NCBI RefSeq assembly: GCF_030019085.1
Contig: NZ_JASEFJ010000002.1
Span: 1-64,000 of the forward strand
DNA: 64,000 nt
Source of the DNA: Methanoculleus sp.
GTDB lineage: Archaea > Halobacteriota > Methanomicrobia > Methanomicrobiales > Methanoculleaceae
Direction of reading: 5' to 3'
Shown here: piece by piece, positions 24,681 to 33,015 of the stretch
How the letters are laid out: every line of letters starts with the position of its first letter
Position numbering within the stretch: the stretch's first letter is position 1
The notes under the pieces: model-generated
Seen by the model: only the letters and a program-made list of their open reading frames with translations
Told to the model about the DNA's origin: nothing
Database searches by the model: none
Made by a program: the position numbers and the translations under genes

Positions 24681-25272
24681 GGTATCAATCTCATCATAAT
24701 TTGGGTCTTCGACGGACGATCGGGCTTATATGTTGCAGTAATCAGTATGGACGCCAGCGTGGCTGTGGCATGGGCCAGAAGAACTCTCCAGCATAATCGC
24801 AGGAGGGGATGCTGTGTTCAGGAGGCGCGATGAGCATCATATTCATTGTTGTACAAAGTAATACATTCATGTATATATATTCACCTGAATCTATGCGGCT
24901 GTCCTGCTGGATGCTACCCGGTATGAACCAGATCGGGGTCATAAAATCGCCCCCGGTGAACGTTTCTCATCGCTCCCCCCTTACTTCGCGGCCGCTCAAT
25001 GAGAGGTGTGGGCAGTGCGTGGCGATTGCACCTGGTATGCTGTGCCAGGGGGTGAAAAACTGGGTCTCAGGGACCCTTCTTTGAGACCGCAAACTGGTGC
25101 CTCCTCCTGGCAATGCATCGATGGAGAGTCACCCCCTCGGGAACAGGAAGACGGGGACGTTAACTTCCCCTTCCCCTGGCCCACACAACATGGGTTCCGA
25201 TCGGTCTGTTACCACCTTTTATAAAGAGTAGAGGCATCGGTCGGGCGGAGGTGGCAATCCCGATCATCCTCC
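24681..25272. other. 592-base intergenic region with multiple hairpins
   Basis: I see no convincing gene here. Frames of up to 91 codons exist but lack ribosome sites and family features. The middle (about 25040-25140) contains nested inverted repeats, described separately. On the minus strand a TATA-like CTTTATAAAAGG at about 25219-25230 could start a transcript running through the structured part into ecfS. Confidence 0.5.
25048..25136. ncRNA. Candidate structured RNA (long-range stem enclosing a hairpin)
   Basis: GGGGGTGA at 25048-25055 pairs perfectly with TCACCCCC at 25129-25136. Inside this stem, GGTCTCA (25063-25069) pairs with TGAGACC (25082-25088). Further possible hairpins flank it (CCTGG/CCAGG at about 25031-25048, and TCTCAT/ATGAGA upstream). 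The pairings are seen directly. Expression, strand and identity are unknown. Minus-strand transcription would place it in the leader of the ECF operon, as a riboswitch would be. Confidence 0.35.
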
Positions 25273-26262
25273 TCATGGAACGGTGTAGCCGGCACTGGCA
25301 CTCGCTTCAACGAGTTGCCGGGTGGTCTCCTTCGGTTCACCCGGCCACGGGTTGAATGGTGCTCCATTAAGAGCGGCTATGATCGCCTCTACCGCCGCTG
25401 CATGCGAGACACTGTAGCCGCCCTCGAGCACGAGAGCGAGCGCCCCACCGTATACATCAAGGAGCATCCCGGTCAGCGCCCCGAAATCTTCTGGCCGGAG
25501 GAGCAGCGACGCGAGCGGGTCATCAAAAAGCGCGTCCTGCCCTGCCGAGACCACCAGAGCGTCCGGTTCGAACCTCGCGAGTGCCGGGATAAAGACCCTC
25601 CGGAACACCAGGGCGTAGTCGGCGCCGGTTGAACCTGCCACAACCGGCAGGTTGATGTTATACCCAACACCCTGACCGGCGCCCCGCTCCTCCGGCCATC
25701 CCGTCCCGGGAAAGATCCCCGCCTGGTGAACCGAGCAGTATAACACCCGGTCTGAGGTGTAAAACGCCGTCTGCGTTCCGTTCCCGTGATGCACATCCCA
25801 GTCCACAATAGCCACCCTGTTGACCTCATGGAGCGCCTTTGCCACGGCGATGGCGACGTTGTTGAAGAGGCAGAACCCCATCGCTCGATCCGGCGTGGCA
25901 TGATGCCCCGGCGGGCGGACGAGAGCAAAACAGTGCTCACCCTCGAGCGATCGTTCCACCGCCTGCCACGCGCCCCCCGTCGCGTAGAGGGCTGCATCGA
26001 ACGATCCGGCGGTTATGTAGGTGTCAGGGTCGAGGTAGAGGGCGCGGCGGGGAGGGACCTTACAACAGAGTTGCCGGATGGCCTCGATATGTCGCTCTGT
26101 GTGCACCAGGGCCAGATCGCCTGGTGTCGCTCTCACGGGTCTGATACGGTCTGTTCCGGCCGGCACCCCGGCCAGCGCCGCATCGAGGCGTGCCTGCGAC
26201 TCGGGATGGCCGGGGTCATCGTGGCCAGAGAAGACATCACCTGTCACGACCGTGCAGGGCAT
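25273..26262 (-). CDS. Histone deacetylase family (class II HDAC/AcuC-like) hydrolase
   Basis: A 329-residue arginase-deacetylase fold enzyme. It has the paired catalytic histidines and zinc ligands: RPPGHHATPDRAMGFCLFNN and VAIVDWDVHHGNGTQ, with a later SAGQDALFDDPLA. It should remove acetyl groups from protein lysines or small amines. It is a single gene, with fdhD ending 42 bases upstream of its start on the same strand. N-terminal MPCTVVTGDVFSGHDDPGHP fits the family start. Confidence 0.88.
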   Translation of the reverse strand: MPCTVVTGDVFSGHDDPGHPESQARLDAALAGVPAGTDRIRPVRATPGDLALVHTERHIEAIRQLCCKVPPRRALYLDPDTYITAGSFDAALYATGGAWQAVERSLEGEHCFALVRPPGHHATPDRAMGFCLFNNVAIAVAKALHEVNRVAIVDWDVHHGNGTQTAFYTSDRVLYCSVHQAGIFPGTGWPEERGAGQGVGYNINLPVVAGSTGADYALVFRRVFIPALARFEPDALVVSAGQDALFDDPLASLLLRPEDFGALTGMLLDVYGGALALVLEGGYSVSHAAAVEAIIAALNGAPFNPWPGEPKETTRQLVEASASAGYTVP

Positions 26263-26304
26263 TGTGGATCGATGGTGAGTTGGCGGCCCCGGATATGAAT
26301 CTTA

Positions 26305-27087
26305 TCAGCCCGGAAGACCGGGTGTTTCAGATGCACCGCGGATACGTTCCGGGCCGGTGTAGATGTTCATCTTCCTGCTCCGCACGAACCCGACGATCGT
26401 TAGCCCGCCTGCCTCTGCGGCCTCGACCGCTGCGGTGGTTGTAGCTCCCCGCGAGACGATAACAGGGATGTTTGCCACCAGGCATTTCCTGACCATCTCG
26501 GATGATATCCTGCCTGAACTGACCGCAAATGTTCGTGAAAACTCAATTTCCTCCAGAAGCCCGTGGCCGATGACCCGGTCGAGCGCGTTGTGCCTGCCTA
26601 TGTCCTCTGCGATCCGGATTGCCCGTCCTTCCTCATCAAAGAGCCCGACGAGGTGGATGCCGCCGGTGATCCGGTGAAGGTCAGAGTCCAGCGTCTCCTT
26701 TGTTGCCGCCCTGATAATCTCCGGGGTGAGGCTGATATCAGAGTGGATCGATGGGAGTCGACCTGCATCAAGGAACGAGGCGTTCCCGCCGCATCCAGAG
26801 AGGACGGTCTTATGGGATCTCAGGATTGTGAACGGATTCCTGGTGAGGACGCTTGCGGTGTTCCCATCTATCCGGATAGACTCGATATCATCGAGTCCCC
26901 GAACGATCCTCTCCGTATACAGGTAGCCCACTATAAACTCCCGCAGCATCGCGGGGCCTGTCATCGCTGTGAGGGCGTGGCGACCGTTAACGGTCACCGA
27001 GAGTGGTATCTCCTCTACGACAGGGTGCGTGGCGGGGACGAACGTACTGTCCTCCACCCTGACTATCGGCAGTTCCCGGTAAAGCAT
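26305..27087 (-). CDS. fdhD: Sulfurtransferase FdhD for formate dehydrogenase maturation
   Basis: A 260-residue FdhD with DIGRHNALDRVIG, SSGRISSEMVRK and SRGATTTAAVEAA motifs. FdhD passes sulfur from a cysteine desulfurase to the Mo/W-bis-pyranopterin cofactor. The usual CxxC loop reads SGCGGN here, so only one of the two cysteines is present. In E. coli the first cysteine is the more important one. It overlaps the cysteine desulfurase gene by one base, matching its biochemical partner. Formate dehydrogenase genes themselves are outside the window. Confidence 0.9.
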   Translation of the reverse strand: MLYRELPIVRVEDSTFVPATHPVVEEIPLSVTVNGRHALTAMTGPAMLREFIVGYLYTERIVRGLDDIESIRIDGNTASVLTRNPFTILRSHKTVLSGCGGNASFLDAGRLPSIHSDISLTPEIIRAATKETLDSDLHRITGGIHLVGLFDEEGRAIRIAEDIGRHNALDRVIGHGLLEEIEFSRTFAVSSGRISSEMVRKCLVANIPVIVSRGATTTAAVEAAEAGGLTIVGFVRSRKMNIYTGPERIRGASETPGLPG

Positions 27088-28271
27088 CAGGCCACCCTCC
27101 GTGCGATCTCCTCGACGGTTGCTATCATGGTATCGATCTCCTCTTCTGTGTTGTAGATGTGGGTGCTTGCCCGCACCGTCCCCTCGGGAAGACCGAGGTG
27201 CTCCATGAGAGGCTGAGAGCAGTGGTGCCCCGATCGAACCAGGACGGCAGCGGCCTCGTCCAGGATCTGCGCCACCTCGTGCGGGTGAAGACCATCGACC
27301 GTGAACGAGACAACTCCGATCCGCTCCCCCTCAACCTCCGCACCGAGGACCCTTACACCCTCAACCTCCGATAGCCCCTCGATCAGTCGGGCAGACAACC
27401 GTTCATCGTGCCGGTGCACCGTCTCCATCCCGATCTCTCTAAGGTATGCTGCTGCTCGTGCAAACCCGATGGTGCCGGCGACCGGCGGCGTTCCTGCCTC
27501 GTAACGCCCTTCATCGGGAGCGAGGGTGTAGTCGTCGGCGGTCACGTTCGCGATCGAACCGCCGCCGACGAGGAGAGGTTCGATGTCAGGCTCGCGCATC
27601 CATAGCGCGCCTGTCCCTGTCGGACCAAGCATCTTGTGGCCCGAGAAACAGAAATAGTCGCACCCCATCCGGGAGACGTCGACCGGGAGATGCGGGGCAG
27701 ACTGGGCGCCGTCTACAAGGAGTCTGGCACCGTGGTCATGGCAGATCGCGGCAATCTCGTCGACGGGAATGACTGTACCGAGAACGTTCGAGGCGTGGGT
27801 GATGGCAACAAGCCTGGTCCCGTCACGGACGGCAGCCTCCAGGTCGGCGATCTCGAGGCTACCCTCAGCGTCAGGTCGGACGATATCCACTTCAACGCCC
27901 CTTTTGCGTAGCCTGAGCCAGGGGAGGAGGTTTGAGTGGTGCTCGAGCAGGGTCGTCACCACCCTGTCACCCTGTTTCCAGGGGAGCCCTGCGGCGACCA
28001 TCCCTATCGCCTCGGTTGTGTTCCTGGTTATGGCAATGGCACCGCCTTCCCCCCCGATGAATGACCGGATTGAGTCACGAGCGTCCCGGTAACGGTGGGT
28101 GGCTATGGTGGTGAGGCGGTGCACCCCCCTGCCGACGTTTGCCCGGTAACGGAGGTCGTAGCCCACCATGGCCTGGATCACCGGTTTCGGGGTGAGCGAA
28201 GTGGCAGCGCTATCCAGGTAGATCAGGTCGCGTGTGAGGGGGAAGTCCGCCCTGCAGTCTTCAAGCCTCAT
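27087..28271 (-). CDS. Cysteine desulfurase, SufS/Csd type
   Basis: A 394-residue class V PLP enzyme. The PLP lysine lies in FSGHKMLGPTGTGALW (about residue 210) and the persulfide cysteine in RSGHHCSQP (about residue 350), the group II pattern. It mobilises sulfur from cysteine. It overlaps the LarE-like gene upstream by four bases and fdhD downstream by one base, so sulfur delivery to FdhD is the most likely function. It could also serve iron-sulfur assembly. Confidence 0.88.
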   Translation of the reverse strand: MRLEDCRADFPLTRDLIYLDSAATSLTPKPVIQAMVGYDLRYRANVGRGVHRLTTIATHRYRDARDSIRSFIGGEGGAIAITRNTTEAIGMVAAGLPWKQGDRVVTTLLEHHSNLLPWLRLRKRGVEVDIVRPDAEGSLEIADLEAAVRDGTRLVAITHASNVLGTVIPVDEIAAICHDHGARLLVDGAQSAPHLPVDVSRMGCDYFCFSGHKMLGPTGTGALWMREPDIEPLLVGGGSIANVTADDYTLAPDEGRYEAGTPPVAGTIGFARAAAYLREIGMETVHRHDERLSARLIEGLSEVEGVRVLGAEVEGERIGVVSFTVDGLHPHEVAQILDEAAAVLVRSGHHCSQPLMEHLGLPEGTVRASTHIYNTEEEIDTMIATVEEIARRVA

Positions 28272-29068
28272 ATTGCCTCATCCATGCTCCCGCTACGGTA
28301 TCCGGCGAGGTCAAGGGTGACGTAGACAAACCCAATCCGGCGAAACTCCGCCGTTATCTCGCGGCGAATCTCAAATAACCGTGCCATCTTATCCTCCGGG
28401 ACCTCGATCCTGGCGAGGTTGCCGTGCACCCTGACCCGCACCCCAGAAAAACCGCGCTCGCAGAGCGCGTCCTCGGCCGCCTCAACCCTGGCAAGCACCT
28501 CTACTGTTACCTCGTTCCCGTAGGGGATGCGGGTGGCAAGACAGGCTGCCGATGGTCTGTTCCAGAACGGGAGACCGCAATCGAAAGCAATCCTCCTGAT
28601 ATCCTCTTTGGTCGCACCCGCCACGGCAAGGGGGTGGCAGACCCCCTCCTCATCGCTGGCGGCGAGTCCTGGACGGTACTCACTAAGGTCTGAGAGGTTT
28701 GTCCCGTCTGCGATCGTATCGATCCCCTCTCGCCTGGCAACCACTTTGAGCAGGCGGAATGCCGCTTTCTTGCAGGTGTAACAACGGTCAGTCTGGTTTT
28801 CCCGGAAGGTTGGGTCTGCAAGGATCGGGAACGCCAAAACCTCAAGTGGAAGCCCGAGTTCCGCGGCGGTCTCTCTCGCCTCCTCAACCTCTCGTCTGGG
28901 GATGAGGGGGGAGTCCAGGAGAAGACAGCGGACGTGGTTTTGTCCCAGCGCCTGGACGGCCAGCGCGGCAAGAAGAGAACTGTCGACGCCGCCGGAGAAG
29001 GCGATCAGCAGTCGGTCGTGTTTCTTCAGGGTCTCGATGATCGTCTCTTTGCTGCAACCGGACTCCAT
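28268..29068 (-). CDS. larE: LarE-like ATP-dependent sulfur transferase (PP-loop)
   Basis: A 266-residue protein with PP-loop AFSGGVDSS near the N-terminus, a CYTCK cysteine pair (about residue 120), and AACLATRIPYG with the third conserved cysteine. The three-cysteine pattern matches LarE proteins that use an iron-sulfur cluster as sulfur source. I chose ATG 29068 because GAGGAG lies nine bases before it. Starts further upstream (29089, 29197) would overlap the regulator gene. In this operon it may feed sulfur to molybdenum/tungsten cofactor maturation rather than a nickel-pincer cofactor. Confidence 0.78.
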   Translation of the reverse strand: MESGCSKETIIETLKKHDRLLIAFSGGVDSSLLAALAVQALGQNHVRCLLLDSPLIPRREVEEARETAAELGLPLEVLAFPILADPTFRENQTDRCYTCKKAAFRLLKVVARREGIDTIADGTNLSDLSEYRPGLAASDEEGVCHPLAVAGATKEDIRRIAFDCGLPFWNRPSAACLATRIPYGNEVTVEVLARVEAAEDALCERGFSGVRVRVHGNLARIEVPEDKMARLFEIRREITAEFRRIGFVYVTLDLAGYRSGSMDEAI

Positions 29069-29081
29069 CGGCAGACTCTCC

Positions 29082-29405
29082 TCAAGCATCCGTGCCACAC
29101 GATCCCTCGAGCAGGTTCTCATCGCGGATCTGTGTGCAGATCTCACAGATGCGGCATGCAAGGTCGTCAACCCGACTGTCCTTGAGGTCCCGTGCAAGCT
29201 GGCTTACCGAGGCTCTAACCTCGCCCTCAAAGACGATCCTGTAACCCCGTTTACCGGTGCGGTACTGGGAGATTGCCGAGGGCGTCATGTCCAGGAGGCG
29301 GGCGGCTTCCAGCTGGGAAACGCCGAGAGCGATCAACTCTTCTGCGATTGCGGCACGGATTGCAGGCAGAACATTCCATACAATCAACTGACAGGGAAGT
29401 TTCAT
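29082..29405 (-). CDS. HTH transcriptional regulator with C-terminal cysteine cluster (COG2522 type)
   Basis: A 107-residue regulator. The helix-turn-helix (SQLEAARLLDMTPSAISQYR, about residues 26-45) is followed by a C-terminal LACRICEICTQIR with CxxCxxC that could hold an iron-sulfur cluster or metal. It is the first gene of the LarE-desulfurase-FdhD operon and diverges from moaD. A perfect 16-base palindrome in the shared gap is its likely binding site. The ATG at 29405 is preferred because a longer frame to 29498 would run through that palindrome. Confidence 0.78.
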   Translation of the reverse strand: MKLPCQLIVWNVLPAIRAAIAEELIALGVSQLEAARLLDMTPSAISQYRTGKRGYRIVFEGEVRASVSQLARDLKDSRVDDLACRICEICTQIRDENLLEGSCGTDA

Positions 29406-29450
29406 GACACCACAACACTTAATTGTTTCAGAGCACCACCCTACTGTGAC

Positions 29451-29466
29451 GTTAACAATTGTTAAC
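29451..29466. promoter_or_regulatory. 16-bp perfect palindrome, likely operator of the HTH regulator
   Basis: GTTAACAATTGTTAAC is perfectly self-complementary and lies between the divergent regulator (start 29405) and moaD (start 29576). Such spacing fits an operator for a dimeric HTH protein controlling both directions. Confidence 0.6.
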
Positions 29467-29575
29467 TTTGTTCTTGGAGGTGAAATACCTTTGTGCATGG
29501 TCGGGGTGAGGTATGTATCATGGTTAAGAGAAGATCGCGGCTGGACGCCTATGTCTGCGGCAACGGGGTGAAGGT

Positions 29576-29854
29576 ATGAGGGTCAGGGTGAAGGCGTTTG
29601 CCAGGTTCAGGGAGATCCTGGGGAGCGAGTTCTCTGTCGAACTCCCGGACGGGGCGCAGATGGAATCGTTTCTTGCCGTGCTCAGGGAACGTGCCGGTGA
29701 TAAGGTGGATGCGGTCTTCGATGAGACCGGGGGGCTCCGGCCGCACGTCATACTGATGCTGAACGGAAAGCGGGCAAACAAGAACGATATCGGGTCGCTT
29801 ACCCTTGAGGATGGAGACGAGGTTGCCCTCTTCCCGCCGGTTGCTGGAGGATGA
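29576..29854 (+). CDS. moaD: MoaD/ThiS-family sulfur carrier protein
   Basis: A 92-residue ubiquitin-like protein ending in VAGG, the di-glycine that is adenylated and thiocarboxylated in MoaD. The family features VKAFARFREILG and LEDGDEVALFPPVAGG are clear. It would donate sulfur for molybdopterin synthesis, matching the divergent formate-dehydrogenase maturation operon. It is coupled to the next gene by a four-base overlap. SAMP-type protein modifiers look similar and cannot be excluded. Confidence 0.85.
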   Translation: MRVRVKAFARFREILGSEFSVELPDGAQMESFLAVLRERAGDKVDAVFDETGGLRPHVILMLNGKRANKNDIGSLTLEDGDEVALFPPVAGG

Positions 29855-30678
29855 TGAACCCTTCCCCCGGCCGGGATAAGGGGTCGATAGCCATGAACGA
29901 CGACCTGAAGGCTGCTGTTATAGAGCAGTGCCGTAAGATGGAGATCCCGCTTATCGGGGTCGCGAAGACTGAGCGATGGGAGAACCCGCCGTTCCGTCCC
30001 TGGATGCCGGAAGACTTCTACCCGCAATCGATCTTTCCAGGGGCGCGCTCGGTGATTGTGATCGGCCTGCCGATCCACCTCCCCGTGATCGAGACCACAC
30101 CCTCGATCTACTACCACGAACTTTACAGAACCGTAAACACCCTGCTTGACCAGTACACCTATCGGCTTGCCTCCTTCCTCAACGACCGTGGCCACCCCTC
30201 GGTCTTCGTCCCGCGGGACGGTTACGGGAACATCGAGGTGCTACAGAAGAACCCGGTTGCATTCTTCTCACACCGTCACGCCGCCTTTCTTGCCGGACTG
30301 GGAACTTTCGGCGTGAATAACACCATCCTCACCCCCCAGTATGGCCCGCGTGTCCGGTTTGCCTCGGTCCTCACCACCGCTGAACTTCCGCCAGATCCGA
30401 TATTTCCAGAAAGTCTCTGCACTCGCTGCATGCTCTGTGTCCACTCCTGCCCGGTGGGCGCGCTCGATGAACTGGACTACCCTGAGGGCCTGACAGACAG
30501 CGCGGCCTGTGCTGCAAACAGCGCCCGACTCGCCAGCCGCCACATCTCCCCCTGCGGGATCTGCATACGGGTCTGCCCGGTGGGAGAAGACCGCCGGCAC
30601 TATAGTCGCAACGCTGCCACCGATGACCCGCGGTACCGCCGGGCCAGGGAACACGTGCAGAAGTATGGTGGGCTTTAG
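29851..30678 (+). CDS. Double 4Fe-4S cluster protein (QueG-like oxidoreductase)
   Basis: A 275-residue protein whose C-terminal half holds two cluster motifs: CTRCMLCVHSCPVGAL and, further on, CGICIRVCPVGED. The N-terminal half has HRHAAFLAGLGTFGVNN, seen in epoxyqueuosine-reductase-like and reductive-dehalogenase-like proteins. It is shorter than bacterial QueG and lacks its C-terminal HEAT repeats. The start may be 29851, overlapping moaD, or 29893 (MNDDLKAAV). Function is uncertain. Co-transcription with moaD suggests a cofactor-related redox step. Confidence 0.72.
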   Translation: MMNPSPGRDKGSIAMNDDLKAAVIEQCRKMEIPLIGVAKTERWENPPFRPWMPEDFYPQSIFPGARSVIVIGLPIHLPVIETTPSIYYHELYRTVNTLLDQYTYRLASFLNDRGHPSVFVPRDGYGNIEVLQKNPVAFFSHRHAAFLAGLGTFGVNNTILTPQYGPRVRFASVLTTAELPPDPIFPESLCTRCMLCVHSCPVGALDELDYPEGLTDSAACAANSARLASRHISPCGICIRVCPVGEDRRHYSRNAATDDPRYRRAREHVQKYGGL

Positions 30679-30750
30679 CCCCCTCCCACGAGACAGTCCC
30701 CTGTTTAGAGGTAGCAGTAAAAGAGAGGGGTGGATGATTCTTCTTCCAAC

Positions 30751-33015
30751 TCACTCGGGGACGGCGATCCCGCTTCGGGCGCGGGAACGCCCGCTTAAGC
30801 GGTACATCACCGCGAGGATCGCCGGCATCACCACGATCGCGCCCAGGAGTGAGAATGCCACCGACAGGACGGTCACGATCCCGAAGTTGCTGATGATGTT
30901 GAAGGTTGAGACGGTGAGGGCGGAGAACCCGAAGACCGTTGTCAACCCCGAGACCGTGATTGCCGTCCCGATCTTCTGGACGGCTGTCTGGACGGCCTCT
31001 AGGAACGGTGTGCCCCGGGCAAGTTCCTCCTCGCAACGCTCCATGATCAGGACGGTGTACTCCGATGCGACGCCTATCGTCATCGATCCCAGGACGGCCG
31101 TCAGAGGGGTGTAATCCAGGCCGAGCAGGTACATGATCCCTCCGTTCCATCCAACGATGAATACGATCGGGATGACCGGTGAGATGGCGTTGAATTTTCG
31201 GTATATAAGGATCAGGAAGGCAAGGATGAAGGTAAACCCGAGCACTGTCATATAAACCCGGGACTCGCTGATATCGTCCATGACGGCCGCAAACATCTCC
31301 AGGCTACCGGTGATCTTCACCGTCACGCCGGCAGGAGGGTTGCTCCATGCGACATCATCCTGCATCCTCTTGACAAGGTCACGGGCGACGCTCATCTCCA
31401 TCTCGACCGTCGAGAACTCGAGCACCGCCTCCATGTTCCCGTTGAGGTAGCGGCTCAGGCTTGACTCCGGGATCCGGGCAACGATCGCATCGACCTCCCT
31501 CTCGGTCGAGGGGAGCACACCGCCGTTGTAGTCCCGGACCAGGGTGGCGATGCTGCTCACCCCTGTGATCTTATCGTTGTTCTCCTGCTCGTATGTCCCG
31601 AACCGATCGATCCATGCAAGGGTATCCGGAGAGAGAACGTCGTCTGCGCTCACAACGACCGGGATGGTGCTAGTTGACCCCATCACCCTGGTGAGTTTTT
31701 CGAGGGAGAGGAGAGCGGGCATATCGTCGGGGACGAATGTCTTCTCATCCGCACTGACCGGGACCCTCTGGTCGAGGTAGAACCCTCCTGCCGCGACCAC
31801 TGCAAAGAGCATGATTACCTGAAGTGGGTGTTTTGCGATGTTGTAGGCCAGACGACCGAGGAAGCGGTCATACCGCTCCATAAGGGACTCCTCTGATGGC
31901 TGCGAGGATACTTCTACCTGGCTTTTCTTCCCGTTCTTTGGCGTGTAGCGGGTGAAGATCGCAAAGATCGGGACGATGACGAGCGCTGCGACGTAGCATG
32001 AGGCGATCCCGATTGTGCAGACCATCCCGAAGTCGGCCACCATGGGGACAGGGGCAAAGAACATCGCGATGAACCCGAGCGCCGTTGCCGACATGGCGAT
32101 CAGGACGGATGGCCCCATCTGGGTGACGGTGGCCCGGACGGCCTCAGGGATCGATTTCTCACGCACCTCCTCATCGAACCGTGCGTGGAACTGGACGGCA
32201 TAGTCTATGCCGATCCCGATGAGCACCGGGAAAGACCCGACAACCACCATGCTTATCGGGATACCGAATAGACCCATCAACCCAAAGGTTGAGATCAGGC
32301 CGATGGCCACGATCGCGACCGGGAGGAGACTGTATCGGACGTGAGAGAATAGGAGCATCACGGCAAAGATCATCAGGACCATGGCCACCAGGATCAGTGT
32401 ACCCGTCTCGGTCCCCATATCTTCCATCATATCCTGGGCGAACGCCGGGTTCCCGGTGACCGTGATGGTAAGACCGGGCGGAGGGTTTGAGATGGCTATT
32501 GTTGACCTGACGTTCCCGAGGACCTGTTTCTGTGTATCCAGGTCTACACCAGGTTCAAGGTTGATGACCCCGATTGTCATGAGCCTTGAGGGCATCATCT
32601 GTTCGATTGTCTCGGGAGGAACCTGTGCGATGATCGCATCGATCTCCGCTTTTGAAGACGGCAGTGCGCCGCCGTTTGCCTGTTTCAGGATGTCGACAAC
32701 GCCGGAGACGCTCTCGACATATCGCTCGCTTCGGATGTCTTCCTGGAGGTTGTCTATATACCTCAGGATCTCGGGATCTCTGACGTTATCTGTCTCGTAG
32801 AGGAGCATGATTGCGTCAGACCTGTAGGTCTCCATGTAGTGATCCAGGAGCGCTCCGCGCGGTGTGGTCTTGTCTAGATAGGTATCCTCACCCGTCTCCA
32901 TCGAGACCATTGAGAGACCCAGGAGTGCCAGGATAAATATGGCTGCAGCGACCCCTGCAACCGTCCAGGTATGGTTGTTGATGGCGTTTGCAAGCCACTC
33001 GTAAGGGTCCCTCAT
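30751..33015 (-). CDS. RND-superfamily transporter (HAE3/MMPL type)
   Basis: A 754-residue membrane protein made of two similar halves. Each half has a first helix, a large extracytoplasmic loop and a cluster of five helices (for example FPVLIGIGIDYAVQFHARFD in the first half and AVLGSMTIGVASEYTVLIME in the second). Archaeal members are suspected lipid or hydrophobic-compound exporters. Its start overlaps the end of the small gene at 33012 by four bases, so the two act together. Confidence 0.85.
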   Translation of the reverse strand: MRDPYEWLANAINNHTWTVAGVAAAIFILALLGLSMVSMETGEDTYLDKTTPRGALLDHYMETYRSDAIMLLYETDNVRDPEILRYIDNLQEDIRSERYVESVSGVVDILKQANGGALPSSKAEIDAIIAQVPPETIEQMMPSRLMTIGVINLEPGVDLDTQKQVLGNVRSTIAISNPPPGLTITVTGNPAFAQDMMEDMGTETGTLILVAMVLMIFAVMLLFSHVRYSLLPVAIVAIGLISTFGLMGLFGIPISMVVVGSFPVLIGIGIDYAVQFHARFDEEVREKSIPEAVRATVTQMGPSVLIAMSATALGFIAMFFAPVPMVADFGMVCTIGIASCYVAALVIVPIFAIFTRYTPKNGKKSQVEVSSQPSEESLMERYDRFLGRLAYNIAKHPLQVIMLFAVVAAGGFYLDQRVPVSADEKTFVPDDMPALLSLEKLTRVMGSTSTIPVVVSADDVLSPDTLAWIDRFGTYEQENNDKITGVSSIATLVRDYNGGVLPSTEREVDAIVARIPESSLSRYLNGNMEAVLEFSTVEMEMSVARDLVKRMQDDVAWSNPPAGVTVKITGSLEMFAAVMDDISESRVYMTVLGFTFILAFLILIYRKFNAISPVIPIVFIVGWNGGIMYLLGLDYTPLTAVLGSMTIGVASEYTVLIMERCEEELARGTPFLEAVQTAVQKIGTAITVSGLTTVFGFSALTVSTFNIISNFGIVTVLSVAFSLLGAIVVMPAILAVMYRLSGRSRARSGIAVPE

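Noticed and set aside
24809-25084. A 91-codon frame in the gap before ecfS
   Set aside because: It lacks a ribosome site, family resemblance and sensible composition, and it overlaps the hairpin region.
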